Shown here: positions 17,573 to 26,478 of the stretch, one piece after another
Numbering within the stretch: the stretch's first letter is position 1
Layout of the letters: every line of letters begins with the position of its first letter
DNA from: Lachnospiraceae bacterium
GTDB lineage: Bacteria > Bacillota > Clostridia > Lachnospirales > Lachnospiraceae
Assembly (NCBI GenBank): GCA_017520425.1
Contig: JAFXFO010000015.1
Span: 1-61,620 of the forward strand
Direction of reading: 5' to 3'
DNA length: 61,620 nt
Translations under genes and position numbers: made by a program
Notes under the pieces: generated by a model
What the model was told of the DNA's origin: nothing
Databases searched by the model: none
The model's input: only the letters and a program-made list of their open reading frames with translations

Positions 17573-18433
17573 CTACTTCTCCCCCCGTCTTCTTCCCATT
17601 GCCACATAAAAATTATCTTCCCTTTCCAACTGCTTTGCCACTGCCTCTATACGCCCTGCAATGGTAGCTTGTTCATTCTCGCGAACTTCGTGCTCTAATA
17701 ACTCCAACACTTTAGGAAAATATATCATCCCATTCCCACGTTTTAAGACACCTCTGGTTACATCCAAAATCAGTCCAAAGGACAGTTTCTGCGGAACAAT
17801 CCCATCAATTAGTGCGGGATAAATCCCCTTCAAATTTTCTACCAAATCCTTAATGATATCTATATTCAGTATCTCTGCATAATGCTGCCGCACAGTGTTC
17901 CGTAGTGCATCCATGAGATAGTCCAAAGTACCTCCATCTATGTGCTGAAATTCCTCAGTATATAAAACATTCTGATATGCAAGAATCATCACTTCTTTAG
18001 GATTCAACATAGGGTGGTCCATTACTCTGACTAGAGGCATCAAAATACCTTCCTTAGCCAGTTCAATCCTTATTCGAACAATTTCCTCCCGAAAGTCCTT
18101 CTCCATGAACACCGGCATTACATCACTTCCAAACACCAGCTCCAAGGGTTGGTAACCATCCCACAAATGCTTCCATATCTCATCCTGCTGAATCAGATTA
18201 CCATTCTCTACAATGGTCTTCCGCTTTTTCCCCACCAGATAATCCGCACTTACTTCCAAAATATCACATAATGATGTCAACATCTCCAAATCCGGGCTGC
18301 TTGCCCCCTTTTCCCATTTACTGAGAGCCTGAGGTGTTACACCCAGTCGATTGGCCAATTCCTCCTGTGTAAAGCCTGCACTCCGTCTGCTTTCCGCAAT
18401 TCGTTTCCCTATTTCAACTAAAATATGCCCCAT
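17573..18433 (-). CDS. XRE-family helix-turn-helix regulator
   Basis: The first 65 residues form a classical Cro/C1 helix-turn-helix: GFTQEELANRLGVTPQALSKWEKG, then SSPDLEMLTSLCDILEVSADYLVG. The remaining 220 residues contain no enzyme motif I recognise and probably form a helical sensor or dimerisation domain. AAGGAGG lies eight bases before ATG 18433. It stands between the AraC regulator and the Rpn-like gene, all in the same direction, but gaps of 70 and 200 bases argue against a tight operon. Targets unknown. Confidence 0.85.
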   Translation of the reverse strand: MGHILVEIGKRIAESRRSAGFTQEELANRLGVTPQALSKWEKGASSPDLEMLTSLCDILEVSADYLVGKKRKTIVENGNLIQQDEIWKHLWDGYQPLELVFGSDVMPVFMEKDFREEIVRIRIELAKEGILMPLVRVMDHPMLNPKEVMILAYQNVLYTEEFQHIDGGTLDYLMDALRNTVRQHYAEILNIDIIKDLVENLKGIYPALIDGIVPQKLSFGLILDVTRGVLKRGNGMIYFPKVLELLEHEVRENEQATIAGRIEAVAKQLEREDNFYVAMGRRRGEK

Positions 18434-18506
18434 GCTATGTACCTCCTTCTCTTACAGATATCATAGCAAAGGGCATCCTTTCTGTATAGCAACTTTCTGT
18501 TGTGAA

Positions 18507-19403
18507 TTATTCAACTACTTTCCTTACCGGTATCCAAAGCTCACAGAACAGGCCTTTTCTTCCCTTCTCAAAGTAGATTTCATAGTCCGTCTCTTCCGCC
18601 GCCTCATAGCCCATCTGGGGTAGGAACTCCTTGTAGAACTTCGCCCAGGTTTCCGTGATGCAGTCTCCGTCCTCACCCATGCAGTCAAATACCACATAGT
18701 TTCCGGGCTTCACATCCCAGACTATATAACCGGCCTTTTCCATTTCTGCGAGGTCAAATTCAGCTGTCTCTTCATCCACCAGGACACCGATTCCGTACGC
18801 AAATGTACCTTCGTCTTCCTTCGCCGGGGTACATAAACCATACAAGTCCCGCTTTCCATCCGGCCTCAAACCACAAAGCGGTCCTATCATATTTTTTGCA
18901 TTGCACTCCTCCCAAAAATCAGCCACATCATGATTGTCATCATCATTGATGATTTCGTTGGAAAAGTTTTTCACCACTGCTATAAACTTTTGTTCCTTTG
19001 TCTGTACTATTCTGTAATCCATACTCTTACCACCTTCCACGGTTATTTTAATGGCAAGAGGATTAAAAAGCGTAAGCTTGGCGGACTCTTCCCTGGCAAT
19101 TTTCGGCGCGATACCATGAAATCTGGTAAACGCCTTGGTAAAGCTCTCCGGGGTATCATAACCATACTTCAAAGCAATATCCGTTATTTTCGCATCCGTT
19201 TCCATAATTTCCTTGCCGGCTAAGGACAATCTCCGGTTCCGGATATAAGTATTGGCGGTCATCCCCGTAAGAAAACTAAAGGCTCTGTGAAATTCGTAGC
19301 TTGAAATATGCACAGCATCCGCTACATCCTCGTAGTTTATTTCCTCCATGAGATGCTCTTCCATGTATTCAATTGCCCGTTGTAAAGCTGTTATCCATTC
19401 CAT
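18507..19403 (-). CDS. AraC-family regulator with GyrI-like effector domain
   Basis: Residues 1-110 form the two helix-turn-helix motifs of AraC proteins (YEDVADAVHISSYEFHRAFSFLTGMT and ITDIALKYGYDTPESFTKAFTRFHGIAP). The C-terminal 180 residues form a GyrI/Rob-type effector-binding domain (DYRIVQTKEQKFIAVV...ETDYEIYFEK). This Rob-like layout usually senses small lipophilic or cationic compounds. AGGAGG precedes ATG 19403. The ABC exporter operon lies upstream on the same strand; control of it is possible but not shown. Confidence 0.88.
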   Translation of the reverse strand: MEWITALQRAIEYMEEHLMEEINYEDVADAVHISSYEFHRAFSFLTGMTANTYIRNRRLSLAGKEIMETDAKITDIALKYGYDTPESFTKAFTRFHGIAPKIAREESAKLTLFNPLAIKITVEGGKSMDYRIVQTKEQKFIAVVKNFSNEIINDDDNHDVADFWEECNAKNMIGPLCGLRPDGKRDLYGLCTPAKEDEGTFAYGIGVLVDEETAEFDLAEMEKAGYIVWDVKPGNYVVFDCMGEDGDCITETWAKFYKEFLPQMGYEAAEETDYEIYFEKGRKGLFCELWIPVRKVVE

Positions 19404-19540
19404 GCTTTCTTCCTCCTGTTATGATCCATTATAAAGGTGGAATTTGTTTCTTACATTTCCCGGCTTGCGCAAATTTGTCAGGAAAGGGGTTTTAGAGAAC
19501 TCAAAAAATTTCGCTAATAAATTCCTCTAATAGGCAGCCC

Positions 19541-20638
19541 TTACACTTCCCCACTACTCTTATGAATCGCCCGAAGCCTCAATAAAATACTGGGAATCAG
19601 TATCATGGCATTACATATCAGCCAGGAACCCAGTGCCCAGGGATGATAATAATACAGCTGCAAACCATCCTTGGCAAAGATGCAGACATTCAACAAAGTA
19701 ATCATTCCCATGGCAAGGGCAAGACCAAGTACCATACCCACAGCACTCATAATCACCAACTCGCCCACTACCTTCCGACGAATCTTTGATTTCGGAATAC
19801 CTATACTCTCATAAATCTGAAACTCTGACTTACGCTTATCATAGATTCCCACCAGCACTGCATTGATGGTGATGAAGAATACGCAGGTGACCACCACCAT
19901 AATACTTAAGAAAATCACAGCATTGATTTCAAAGTTCTCCCTTGCTCTCTTTACCCGCTCTGCATGGGTGTTAATATCAATTTCCTTATACTTCTCCTTT
20001 AACTCTGCCACCCGGCTCTCAAAGACTTCCCGGCTTCCCTTATCACTCCAGGTCAGTTGATAATACTCATTGGTAAGACACTCATTTGAAATCAGTATAT
20101 TACCAAAACCATCCCCCTCCATAATGTGTACCTCATAGGGACCCTCTCCAAAATAAAGGGACAACTTTTCACTATTATCACTATATAAATCTCCCTCTTT
20201 TACCCCCAAATAGGTGGCATAACGTTCGCTCACGAACAGGGTATTTTCTTCCACCAGAGAAGAATCTTCTACCCAGCCCATACGCTGATTTCTCCAAAGG
20301 AAGTCCTCCTTTGAGTAACAGAAGGAAGAATTTCCGTTGATAAAGGCAAGCACCGTAGGAAACTGAAATCCATTCACTCCTACAGGAATAAGCTGTAAGC
20401 TCTCATCCCTCCTTACCTCCTCCAAAAAGGCATCTTTGCCCTGCTCCGTACTCATGCCGTTCAAATTCACAAACGCCACATCTTTTTCAGGTTCATAGGT
20501 CTTTAAATATTCCACCTCGATATTGGATATATAACTTCCGCCCACATATAAAAGACCGGTCAGGGCAATCATAATAAACACGGTCATTACCTTTGAAAGA
20601 TTGTGGCGGACAAAATACATGGCCTGAAAGGGTTTCAT
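19541..20638 (-). CDS. ABC exporter permease, FtsX-like (second)
   Basis: The 365 residues have an N-terminal transmembrane helix, a large extracellular domain (about 40-225) and three C-terminal helices (about 235-355), the MacB/FtsX permease topology. The segment FQIYESIGIPKSKIRRKVVGELVIMS is the cytoplasmic coupling region. It starts 4 bases inside the ATPase gene (ATGA overlap). With the ATPase and the first permease it forms a three-gene exporter, probably of the antimicrobial-peptide resistance or lipid-linked type; the substrate is unknown. Confidence 0.8.
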   Translation of the reverse strand: MKPFQAMYFVRHNLSKVMTVFIMIALTGLLYVGGSYISNIEVEYLKTYEPEKDVAFVNLNGMSTEQGKDAFLEEVRRDESLQLIPVGVNGFQFPTVLAFINGNSSFCYSKEDFLWRNQRMGWVEDSSLVEENTLFVSERYATYLGVKEGDLYSDNSEKLSLYFGEGPYEVHIMEGDGFGNILISNECLTNEYYQLTWSDKGSREVFESRVAELKEKYKEIDINTHAERVKRARENFEINAVIFLSIMVVVTCVFFITINAVLVGIYDKRKSEFQIYESIGIPKSKIRRKVVGELVIMSAVGMVLGLALAMGMITLLNVCIFAKDGLQLYYYHPWALGSWLICNAMILIPSILLRLRAIHKSSGEV

Positions 20639-21306
20639 CCTACCGCCTCCTTTGTGGAAATCTCACCGTCCCAGATTTCAATGATACGATCCGCTCCTTC
20701 TAAGATGGAATGGTCATGGGTAATCACCAGCACCAGATGCTCCTTGGCATATTCTTTCAAATAATGCATCACACGAAATGCATTTTCATGGTCCAAAGAA
20801 GCAGTCGGTTCATCGGCAAACAATACCTTGGGCTCATTAATCAAAGCTCTGGCAATGGCACAGCGCTGACGCTGACCGCCGGACAGCTGTTTCGGCTTTT
20901 TCTTGCTTTCGCTCGGCTTAATCCGAAGTTGTTGCAAAAGCACTTCTGCACGTTTCTTGGTTTCGGGAGTTGTCTCCTTAGCCGCCACCATCACATTATC
21001 CATGGCACTCATATAGCCTACCAGGAAATGATGCTGGAACACAAAGCCGAACTGGTCCCTACGCAGTCTTTCCAGCTCCCTGCCGCTAAGCTCATTATAG
21101 TTTTTGCCATTGTAAACAATATCACCGTTTGTAGGCTTTTTTAAGGTGGACAGGCAGTACATAAGGGAGGATTTCCCGCTGCCGGAAGGGCCGATAATAC
21201 CAATCAGTCCGGTATCCGGCAAAGTAAGGCTTACATCATTTACCGCACACACTTTTTCTTCCTTGTCCATATCATATATCAAATTCAAATGACTCACTTC
21301 AAACAT
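20635..21306 (-). CDS. ABC exporter ATPase, MacB/LolD type
   Basis: This is a single nucleotide-binding domain of 223 residues: Walker A GPSGSGKSS (about 39-47), a Q-loop in FGFVFQHHF, signature LSGGQRQR, Walker B VLFADEPTA, and the H-loop VITHDH. It powers the two flanking permeases. The ATG follows the first permease's stop with no gap, and its own stop overlaps the second permease's start, so the three proteins are made together. Confidence 0.92.
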   Translation of the reverse strand: MFEVSHLNLIYDMDKEEKVCAVNDVSLTLPDTGLIGIIGPSGSGKSSLMYCLSTLKKPTNGDIVYNGKNYNELSGRELERLRRDQFGFVFQHHFLVGYMSAMDNVMVAAKETTPETKKRAEVLLQQLRIKPSESKKKPKQLSGGQRQRCAIARALINEPKVLFADEPTASLDHENAFRVMHYLKEYAKEHLVLVITHDHSILEGADRIIEIWDGEISTKEAVG

Positions 21307-22503
21307 TTATTCTTCCTCCATAGCATCAATGGTTTTAACCTTCTGCATCGCAATTACCACCGGAATCTGCATCAAACCTGCAAGCAGCGTTCCAATTCCC
21401 AGAATCTGTAACAGTACATGGGGCAACAAATATTCATAAAACATTCCCTTACTTCGCATGATTGCAGCACCTATGATACAAAGCATTGCGGTAATAATCG
21501 CTGCCAATCCCACACTAATCCCAATACAAATTCCAAACTCCCGGAATGCAAGGGAATATACGTCCTTTTGTGAATATCCCAATGAACGATACAGGCACCA
21601 TTCTCCATAGCGGTCCTGCACATGCAGGCGATATACGAAGAATAAGGTGAGTCCCAACACAAAAGCAATGGCATAAGTCATAACACTTAAAGGTGTCTGC
21701 AGCTCCTTGGAAAACTTCTCCACTTCTTTTATGGCATTCACTTGATCGGAATAGATTTCTATAGTACTGGATGATTCTATACCCGCTTCAATACCAAACT
21801 TTGCAAAATATTCTTTTAAATCCGGTATGGTACCATTATTTAAAAGGTATATTTGTCGATCCGGGTTTGCTCCATCTGCATAGTCAATCCCTGCTGCTAC
21901 GTAAGTATCATACTCCACAATACCAACCAGCTTGGTTTTCGAATCATACAAATAATCCCCTACGGTAAAGCCTCGGTTTTTTGCCATTCTTTCATCCATC
22001 AGAAACTCTCCCGGTTGCTCCGGCATCCGTCCCTCTGTTATCTTCAAATCCAGATACTCTGCAAAGGTAACTATTTCATCCTTTTTCAGCATGGGGGCAC
22101 TATAATAGCCGTCTCCTCCGAAGGAGCTGACATAGATACCGTAGCTGTTACATATAAATACATGCTCCGCCGTACCCTCCTCCTGTAAAAGCTTTGCAAA
22201 TCTGCCGGTTCCTTTGTTAATTTCTGCCACCATTTCTTCATAAGTTGCTCCGCTCTCTGCTTCAAACAAAGACGCATCCATCCCCAGATTCATGACTTCA
22301 TTTAACTTCAAATAACTTCTGATATAGCCGTTCTGCATCTTCTCTGCACCGCCCACGTAAATCATTTCATCCATATAAACGGAAGGGTGCATAAAAAACT
22401 GAACTCCATACAGCAGAACAAAGTACAGACCGAAGCTAAGTATCAATATGGCTGCCCGTTTTTTATTATTTTTCAGATAAAACCATGCACTCAATCGTTG
22501 CAT
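21307..22503 (-). CDS. ABC exporter permease, FtsX-like (first)
   Basis: The 398 residues begin with a transmembrane helix (about 14-36), continue with a large extracellular domain with features of a MacB periplasmic-type domain, and end with three helices (about 270-390) around LYRSLGYSQKDVYSLAFREFGICI. It is the first gene of the exporter operon; GAGGAG precedes ATG 22503. The extracellular domain probably recognises the cargo. The two-component genes immediately upstream suggest substrate-induced expression. Confidence 0.8.
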   Translation of the reverse strand: MQRLSAWFYLKNNKKRAAILILSFGLYFVLLYGVQFFMHPSVYMDEMIYVGGAEKMQNGYIRSYLKLNEVMNLGMDASLFEAESGATYEEMVAEINKGTGRFAKLLQEEGTAEHVFICNSYGIYVSSFGGDGYYSAPMLKKDEIVTFAEYLDLKITEGRMPEQPGEFLMDERMAKNRGFTVGDYLYDSKTKLVGIVEYDTYVAAGIDYADGANPDRQIYLLNNGTIPDLKEYFAKFGIEAGIESSSTIEIYSDQVNAIKEVEKFSKELQTPLSVMTYAIAFVLGLTLFFVYRLHVQDRYGEWCLYRSLGYSQKDVYSLAFREFGICIGISVGLAAIITAMLCIIGAAIMRSKGMFYEYLLPHVLLQILGIGTLLAGLMQIPVVIAMQKVKTIDAMEEE

Positions 22504-22568
22504 CTTTTATGTCTCCTCTCTTTTCCTTTGTCCTAAGTCTAGCAAATCCCTCTCCCCCAAAACAGTAG

Positions 22569-22616
22569 CAAAAGTCACAAAAAGGTCACAACGGAATTTC
22601 TTCCCCTGTGACTTCA
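22569..22616. promoter_or_regulatory. GTCACA/TGTGAC repeats upstream of the ABC operon
   Basis: On the plus strand GTCACAAAAAGGTCACAA carries two direct GTCACA copies spaced 11 bases apart, and an inverted TGTGAC lies about 20 bases on. They fall in the 120-base gap between the response regulator gene and the exporter operon. I propose them as binding sites for the adjacent NarL-type regulator, on position alone. Confidence 0.35.
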
Positions 22617-22623
22617 GTCATAC

Positions 22624-23271
22624 TTACGCTATAATGTCTTTTAAAAACAAAACCAGTGCGGTACGGTCATGAATATCGAACTTATCATAAATATTCATCA
22701 TATAATTTTTCACCGTACCCTCGGCTAAATAAAGTTCCTTTGCCAGGTCTGTATTGCTGTACCCCTTGGTAAGCAGTCCACAAATTTCCAACTCTCTGGG
22801 AGTCAAATCTTTTGGTAATGAAGCATGTGGTTCTTCCCTCTTCTCGGTCTGTCCTGCCATCATCCTGGTCAGGGCCTCCAGCACCTTTCCTGCCAACACG
22901 CTCTGTCCGGCTAACAACTGGTGAATAGCCTTTATAATCGTATCTCCCGCACTGTCCTTTAAGAGATACCCATCCGCACCGCCGGCAAAGGCCTCCGTAA
23001 TATAATGATTATCATAAAAAGTGGTCAGTACCAAAAGCTTCATGTCCGGATACTTTTCCTTCAGCTTTGGAATCAGCTCAATACCGCCCATGCCTTTCAT
23101 ATTCAAATCCACCAGCGCAATATCCGCAGACACCTGCTCCAACTTCTCCAGTGCTTCCTTACCGTCCTTGGCGATGCCAACTACATCCATCTGTCCCTTC
23201 ACAGTCAGGATGATTTCCATGCTTTCCGTGAGAAGTTCCTCATCATCTATCAAAAATACCCGAATGCCCAT
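22624..23271 (-). CDS. NarL/LuxR-type response regulator
   Basis: Residues 1-120 form a receiver domain with acidic pocket IDDEE, the phospho-acceptor in ADIALVDLNMKG, VLTTF and a LLKD lysine. Residues 148-210 form a LuxR-type helix-turn-helix (LTPRELEICGLLTKGYSNTDLAKELYLAEGTVKNYM). It is the partner of the overlapping histidine kinase: the kinase stop and this ATG share one base (TAATG). The divergence-free placement next to the ABC operon suggests that exporter as its target. Confidence 0.93.
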   Translation of the reverse strand: MGIRVFLIDDEELLTESMEIILTVKGQMDVVGIAKDGKEALEKLEQVSADIALVDLNMKGMGGIELIPKLKEKYPDMKLLVLTTFYDNHYITEAFAGGADGYLLKDSAGDTIIKAIHQLLAGQSVLAGKVLEALTRMMAGQTEKREEPHASLPKDLTPRELEICGLLTKGYSNTDLAKELYLAEGTVKNYMMNIYDKFDIHDRTALVLFLKDIIA

Positions 23272-24428
23272 TACTGTTCTCCTTTTTCTTCAGCCACGCC
23301 CGCCAAAGGCAGCTCTACCTGTACCCGGAAGCCATCCTCACCTTCCACCTCGAAGGTGCCTGCATGAGTCTGTACATACTCTTTTATTTTACGCAGTCCG
23401 TAACCGTTTTCCAAACGTCTCTTCTGTTCTGCATCCGACAATCCTGCCAAGCCCTTTCCATCGTCTGAAACCACCAGCTTTATATGAGCCGTATCATAGG
23501 TCAGATGCACAAAGAACTGTGTCGCCCCGCCATGGCGGATGCCATTGTTCAGGCACTCCGTCAACACGGAATGTAAAAATTCACAGGTGCACTTTTCCAC
23601 CCGTTGCTCCTTCTCATGACCTTCTGTAAAATTATGTACAATCTTAATCTCCGTATCCGTAGAAAACTTATCAGCTTCTGTAGCCAGCAAACTACAAAAA
23701 TCCTGCAAGCTGATATCCTCCGTCTCCGCATCCAGTACACGAACCGCCCGGCGGATTTCCTCCAGAGCCAGATGCATTCTTTCCGAAGTGGCAGAAAGCT
23801 TTCTCTCCGCTCTGTCAGGATCCGCTTCCTTCAGCACCTCATAGGCCTGCAGGGACACCAGTGCGGAAGTAATGGTATGTCCCACTACATTGTGGATATT
23901 GCGGGCAATATTCTCCCTCTCCTCCAATCTGGCATTCCGTTCTGCCACCTGGGAACGCAGAGAAATTTCACGATTCAGATTTTTCACCTTCTGTTCATTT
24001 AAAGCGGTATTTTCCATTTGATGATAAAGCTGTTTGTTTTTATACTGCATACTACGCACACTCAAATCCACTAATGCAAACAGTACCGTAAAGATTACTA
24101 CCAAAAGAACTTGGGATACCCCTTTTTCCGTCCCTCCATACGCCCTACAAAGCAAGGCCCCGCCAATAGGAAGCAAGGTCTGCAAGCTTAGAATACCGTA
24201 GCGCACACCCTTCGGCTCATACTTGGGATAAAAGACAAAGAACAGTACAAATGCCAACAAGGGAATCGGATACAACAGAAGTAAGCCCACTGTTACAATG
24301 AGCTTCCCTAGCACACAAAGGATATGCAATTTTCTCTCTTCCTTAACAATCACATGATAGCATTGCAGCATCAACCAAACACCCACTAATATCATGATAA
24401 AGTTTTCTTTAAAAAGCCATTGATTCAT
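23271..24428 (-). CDS. Sensor histidine kinase, HisKA_3 type
   Basis: An N-terminal membrane domain with about five helices (1-140) is followed by a coiled linker, a HisKA_3 dimerisation domain with the phospho-His in ARNIHNVVGHTITSALVSLQ, and a HATPase_c domain (LTECLNNGIRHGGAT N-box, VSDDGKGLAGL, NGYGLRKIKEYV). This is the NarX/LiaS-like class paired with NarL regulators. ATG 24428 is preferred (385 residues), as AGGTGG lies eight bases upstream; the frame opens at a TTG, 24488. The membrane sensor has few extracellular residues, as in intramembrane-sensing kinases. Confidence 0.9.
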   Translation of the reverse strand: MNQWLFKENFIMILVGVWLMLQCYHVIVKEERKLHILCVLGKLIVTVGLLLLYPIPLLAFVLFFVFYPKYEPKGVRYGILSLQTLLPIGGALLCRAYGGTEKGVSQVLLVVIFTVLFALVDLSVRSMQYKNKQLYHQMENTALNEQKVKNLNREISLRSQVAERNARLEERENIARNIHNVVGHTITSALVSLQAYEVLKEADPDRAERKLSATSERMHLALEEIRRAVRVLDAETEDISLQDFCSLLATEADKFSTDTEIKIVHNFTEGHEKEQRVEKCTCEFLHSVLTECLNNGIRHGGATQFFVHLTYDTAHIKLVVSDDGKGLAGLSDAEQKRRLENGYGLRKIKEYVQTHAGTFEVEGEDGFRVQVELPLAGVAEEKGEQ

Positions 24429-24532
24429 TTGTATGTCCACCTGAAATCTATATAGCTTAAGTATATCCCAAAGCCAAGCAGAACTCAATCTTTTTGTGCT
24501 CGCTCCAAACTGGTCCGTTCAAAAAAACTTAT

Positions 24533-24554
24533 TCTGGCACTTTTCACAATGCCA
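24533..24554. repeat. Hairpin CTGGCA...TGCCAG ahead of the vitamin transporter
   Basis: Six-base arms flank 10 bases in the divergent gap between the kinase and the ECF S component. It may be a weak terminator or an operator. No aptamer of a known class is visible in the gap. Confidence 0.3.
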
Positions 24555-24644
24555 GTTTTGTGTAAAACTATGGAAATGAAAACACGCAGTTGAAATGAAA
24601 TACATACTCTATCATAACTGCTTTACATAACAGGAGGATTAATC

Positions 24645-25550
24645 ATGAAACGAACCAAAAGCTTTACTCTGCTGATTGTTGCAGCATTTTTATTGTTACT
24701 CAGTATCATATTTGCCCTGGTTACTTATCGCAACAGCTATCAGAAGTCCGTGGCTACCGGTGAGGAACTTTCCGCAGTCAAGAAACAGATTACTGCCATA
24801 GAAGAAGGTACTGCCACCGGCGATTTAGATGCACTGCAGGAAGAAAAGACGGCACTCTCCGACCTCAAACTGAAGCAGGAGAAGCCCTATTCCTTCTCTC
24901 TGACCTTCCTTTTCTTAAGCATACTGCTTTTAATAAAAGGGCTTTACAACGCCTTCCACGGCATTAGCGAAGAATTTGGCAAAACCGACGCTGCCAAGCT
25001 GGCCCAGGCCGGACTCATGGCTGCACTGTGTTACATTGGCTTTGCCTTTTTAAAGCTTGATATCCCGGTAGGTCCGGAAAAGACCGCCTTCCATTTTGGT
25101 AATGTCTTCTGCGTCCTGGGGGCATTGCTCCTGGGCGGCTTCTGGGGCGGACTGGCAGGTGCCGTGGGCATGACCATTGGAGACTTAACCACCGCTTATG
25201 TAACAAGTGCTCCCAAAACCTTTGTATTAAAGCTGTGCATCGGCCTCATCGCAGGCTTTGTGGCACATACTCTATTCAAAATCAATAAGCGTCACACTAA
25301 AAAATATATTACGGTTGCTACCATTGTATCCTGTTCGGCAGGTATGGTCTTCAATATTTTTGCAGACCCTATCACCGGTTATTTCTATAAAACCTATTTG
25401 TTGGGTGTACCTCAGGACCTTTCCAAGGCCCTGGCGAAAATGGCTGCCGTAACCACCAGTGTAAACGCTGTAACCGCAGTTATTTTTGCATCCATCATTT
25501 TCCTGGCACTGCGTCCTGCATTGAAAAAAGCAGGCTTACTTATTAAGTAG
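24645..25550 (+). CDS. ECF transporter S component, probable vitamin B6
   Basis: The C-terminal 190 residues form a substrate-capturing S component of an energy-coupling-factor transporter, with FHFGNVFCVLGALLLGGFWGGLAGAVGMTIGDL. The N-terminal 105 residues are an uncommon extension: two hydrophobic helices (about 8-28 and 85-105) flank a coiled segment (35-80). A pyridoxine-type kinase follows nine bases downstream, so vitamin B6 is the likely cargo (PdxU-like), by context. AGGAGG precedes ATG 24645. The shared ECF ATPases and T component are not in this window. Confidence 0.8.
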   Translation: MKRTKSFTLLIVAAFLLLLSIIFALVTYRNSYQKSVATGEELSAVKKQITAIEEGTATGDLDALQEEKTALSDLKLKQEKPYSFSLTFLFLSILLLIKGLYNAFHGISEEFGKTDAAKLAQAGLMAALCYIGFAFLKLDIPVGPEKTAFHFGNVFCVLGALLLGGFWGGLAGAVGMTIGDLTTAYVTSAPKTFVLKLCIGLIAGFVAHTLFKINKRHTKKYITVATIVSCSAGMVFNIFADPITGYFYKTYLLGVPQDLSKALAKMAAVTTSVNAVTAVIFASIIFLALRPALKKAGLLIK

Positions 25551-25559
25551 GAGGAACCC

Positions 25560-26381
25560 ATGCATACACCACGTTTAGCCATGTTAAACAGCTTTGCCGG
25601 ATTCGGACGTATCTCCACCACCGTGGCACTGCCCATTATCAGTGTGATGCAGGTGCAGGTATGCCCCATTCCTACCAGTGTTTTGTCCAATCATTTGGCC
25701 TTTCCGAGTTGCGCCAAGCAGGATTTTACAGAACAGATTCGCCCCTTTCTGCAGGTTTGGGAACAGTTAGAATTACGCTTCGATGGCTTTTATTGCGGCT
25801 ACCTAAGCAACAAAGAGCAAATGGACAGCGTACAGTATTTCCTTAACAGTAAGTTGCTAAAGGAAGATGCTTCCATCATCATCGACCCGGTAATGGGGGA
25901 TAGCGGAAAGCCCTATCGCACCGTCACTCCTGAGCATATCGAACAAATGAAGGTACTTGTCAAGCAGGCCCATTTGATTACCCCTAATCTGACAGAGCTT
26001 TGTCTGCTGACGGATACCCCTTATACCGAAAAGGGATGGACTACCGAAAAACTCACCGCACTTTGCGCTTCTTTAGACCCGGAATGTGAAAAGCAGATTG
26101 TGGTTACGGGGATTGAAACCGGGCAGGAACTAATGGTATTTACCTGGAACAAAGGCAATCTGTCCGAAATCCGTTTCCCCTCCGCGGGTGCTGCCCGCCA
26201 CGGTACCGGAGACATTTTTGCCTCCATCCTCAGCGCCAATGCCTTAAAAAATATATCTCTCGAAACCAGCGTGCATCAAGCTGTTGACTTTATCTGCGCC
26301 TGTATTCGAGATAGCGAAGAAGCAAATCTTCCCATATTGGATGGAGTACTTTTTGAACAAAATTTGAGCCGACTCATTTGA
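25560..26381 (+). CDS. Pyridoxine/pyridoxal kinase-like protein
   Basis: The 273 residues belong to the ribokinase/PfkB-like pyridoxal kinase family, which phosphorylates B6 vitamers with ATP. Visible motifs are LNSFAGFGRISTTVALP at the N-terminus, IIDPVMGDSGKPY, TPNLTELCLLT and the catalytic GTGD in AARHGTGDIFAS. GTAGGAGG lies just upstream of ATG 25560. Uptake through the neighbouring S component and trapping by phosphorylation form a logical two-gene unit. The family is close to thiamine-phosphate kinases, so substrate choice is inferred. Confidence 0.85.
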   Translation: MHTPRLAMLNSFAGFGRISTTVALPIISVMQVQVCPIPTSVLSNHLAFPSCAKQDFTEQIRPFLQVWEQLELRFDGFYCGYLSNKEQMDSVQYFLNSKLLKEDASIIIDPVMGDSGKPYRTVTPEHIEQMKVLVKQAHLITPNLTELCLLTDTPYTEKGWTTEKLTALCASLDPECEKQIVVTGIETGQELMVFTWNKGNLSEIRFPSAGAARHGTGDIFASILSANALKNISLETSVHQAVDFICACIRDSEEANLPILDGVLFEQNLSRLI

Positions 26382-26399
26382 GTCGGCTTTTTGTTTTTC
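26367..26399 (+). terminator. Terminator after the kinase gene
   Basis: AGCCGACTC and GAGTCGGCT pair perfectly around ATTT and are followed by TTTTTGTTTTT. The stem overlaps the last codons of the kinase gene. Confidence 0.92.
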
Positions 26400-26478
26400 A
26401 TTGCCTACGCACCTTTTTCTTGCTATAATTATTACATAAAACTGTTATGAAACCAACATACAAATGAGGTGACCCAAT

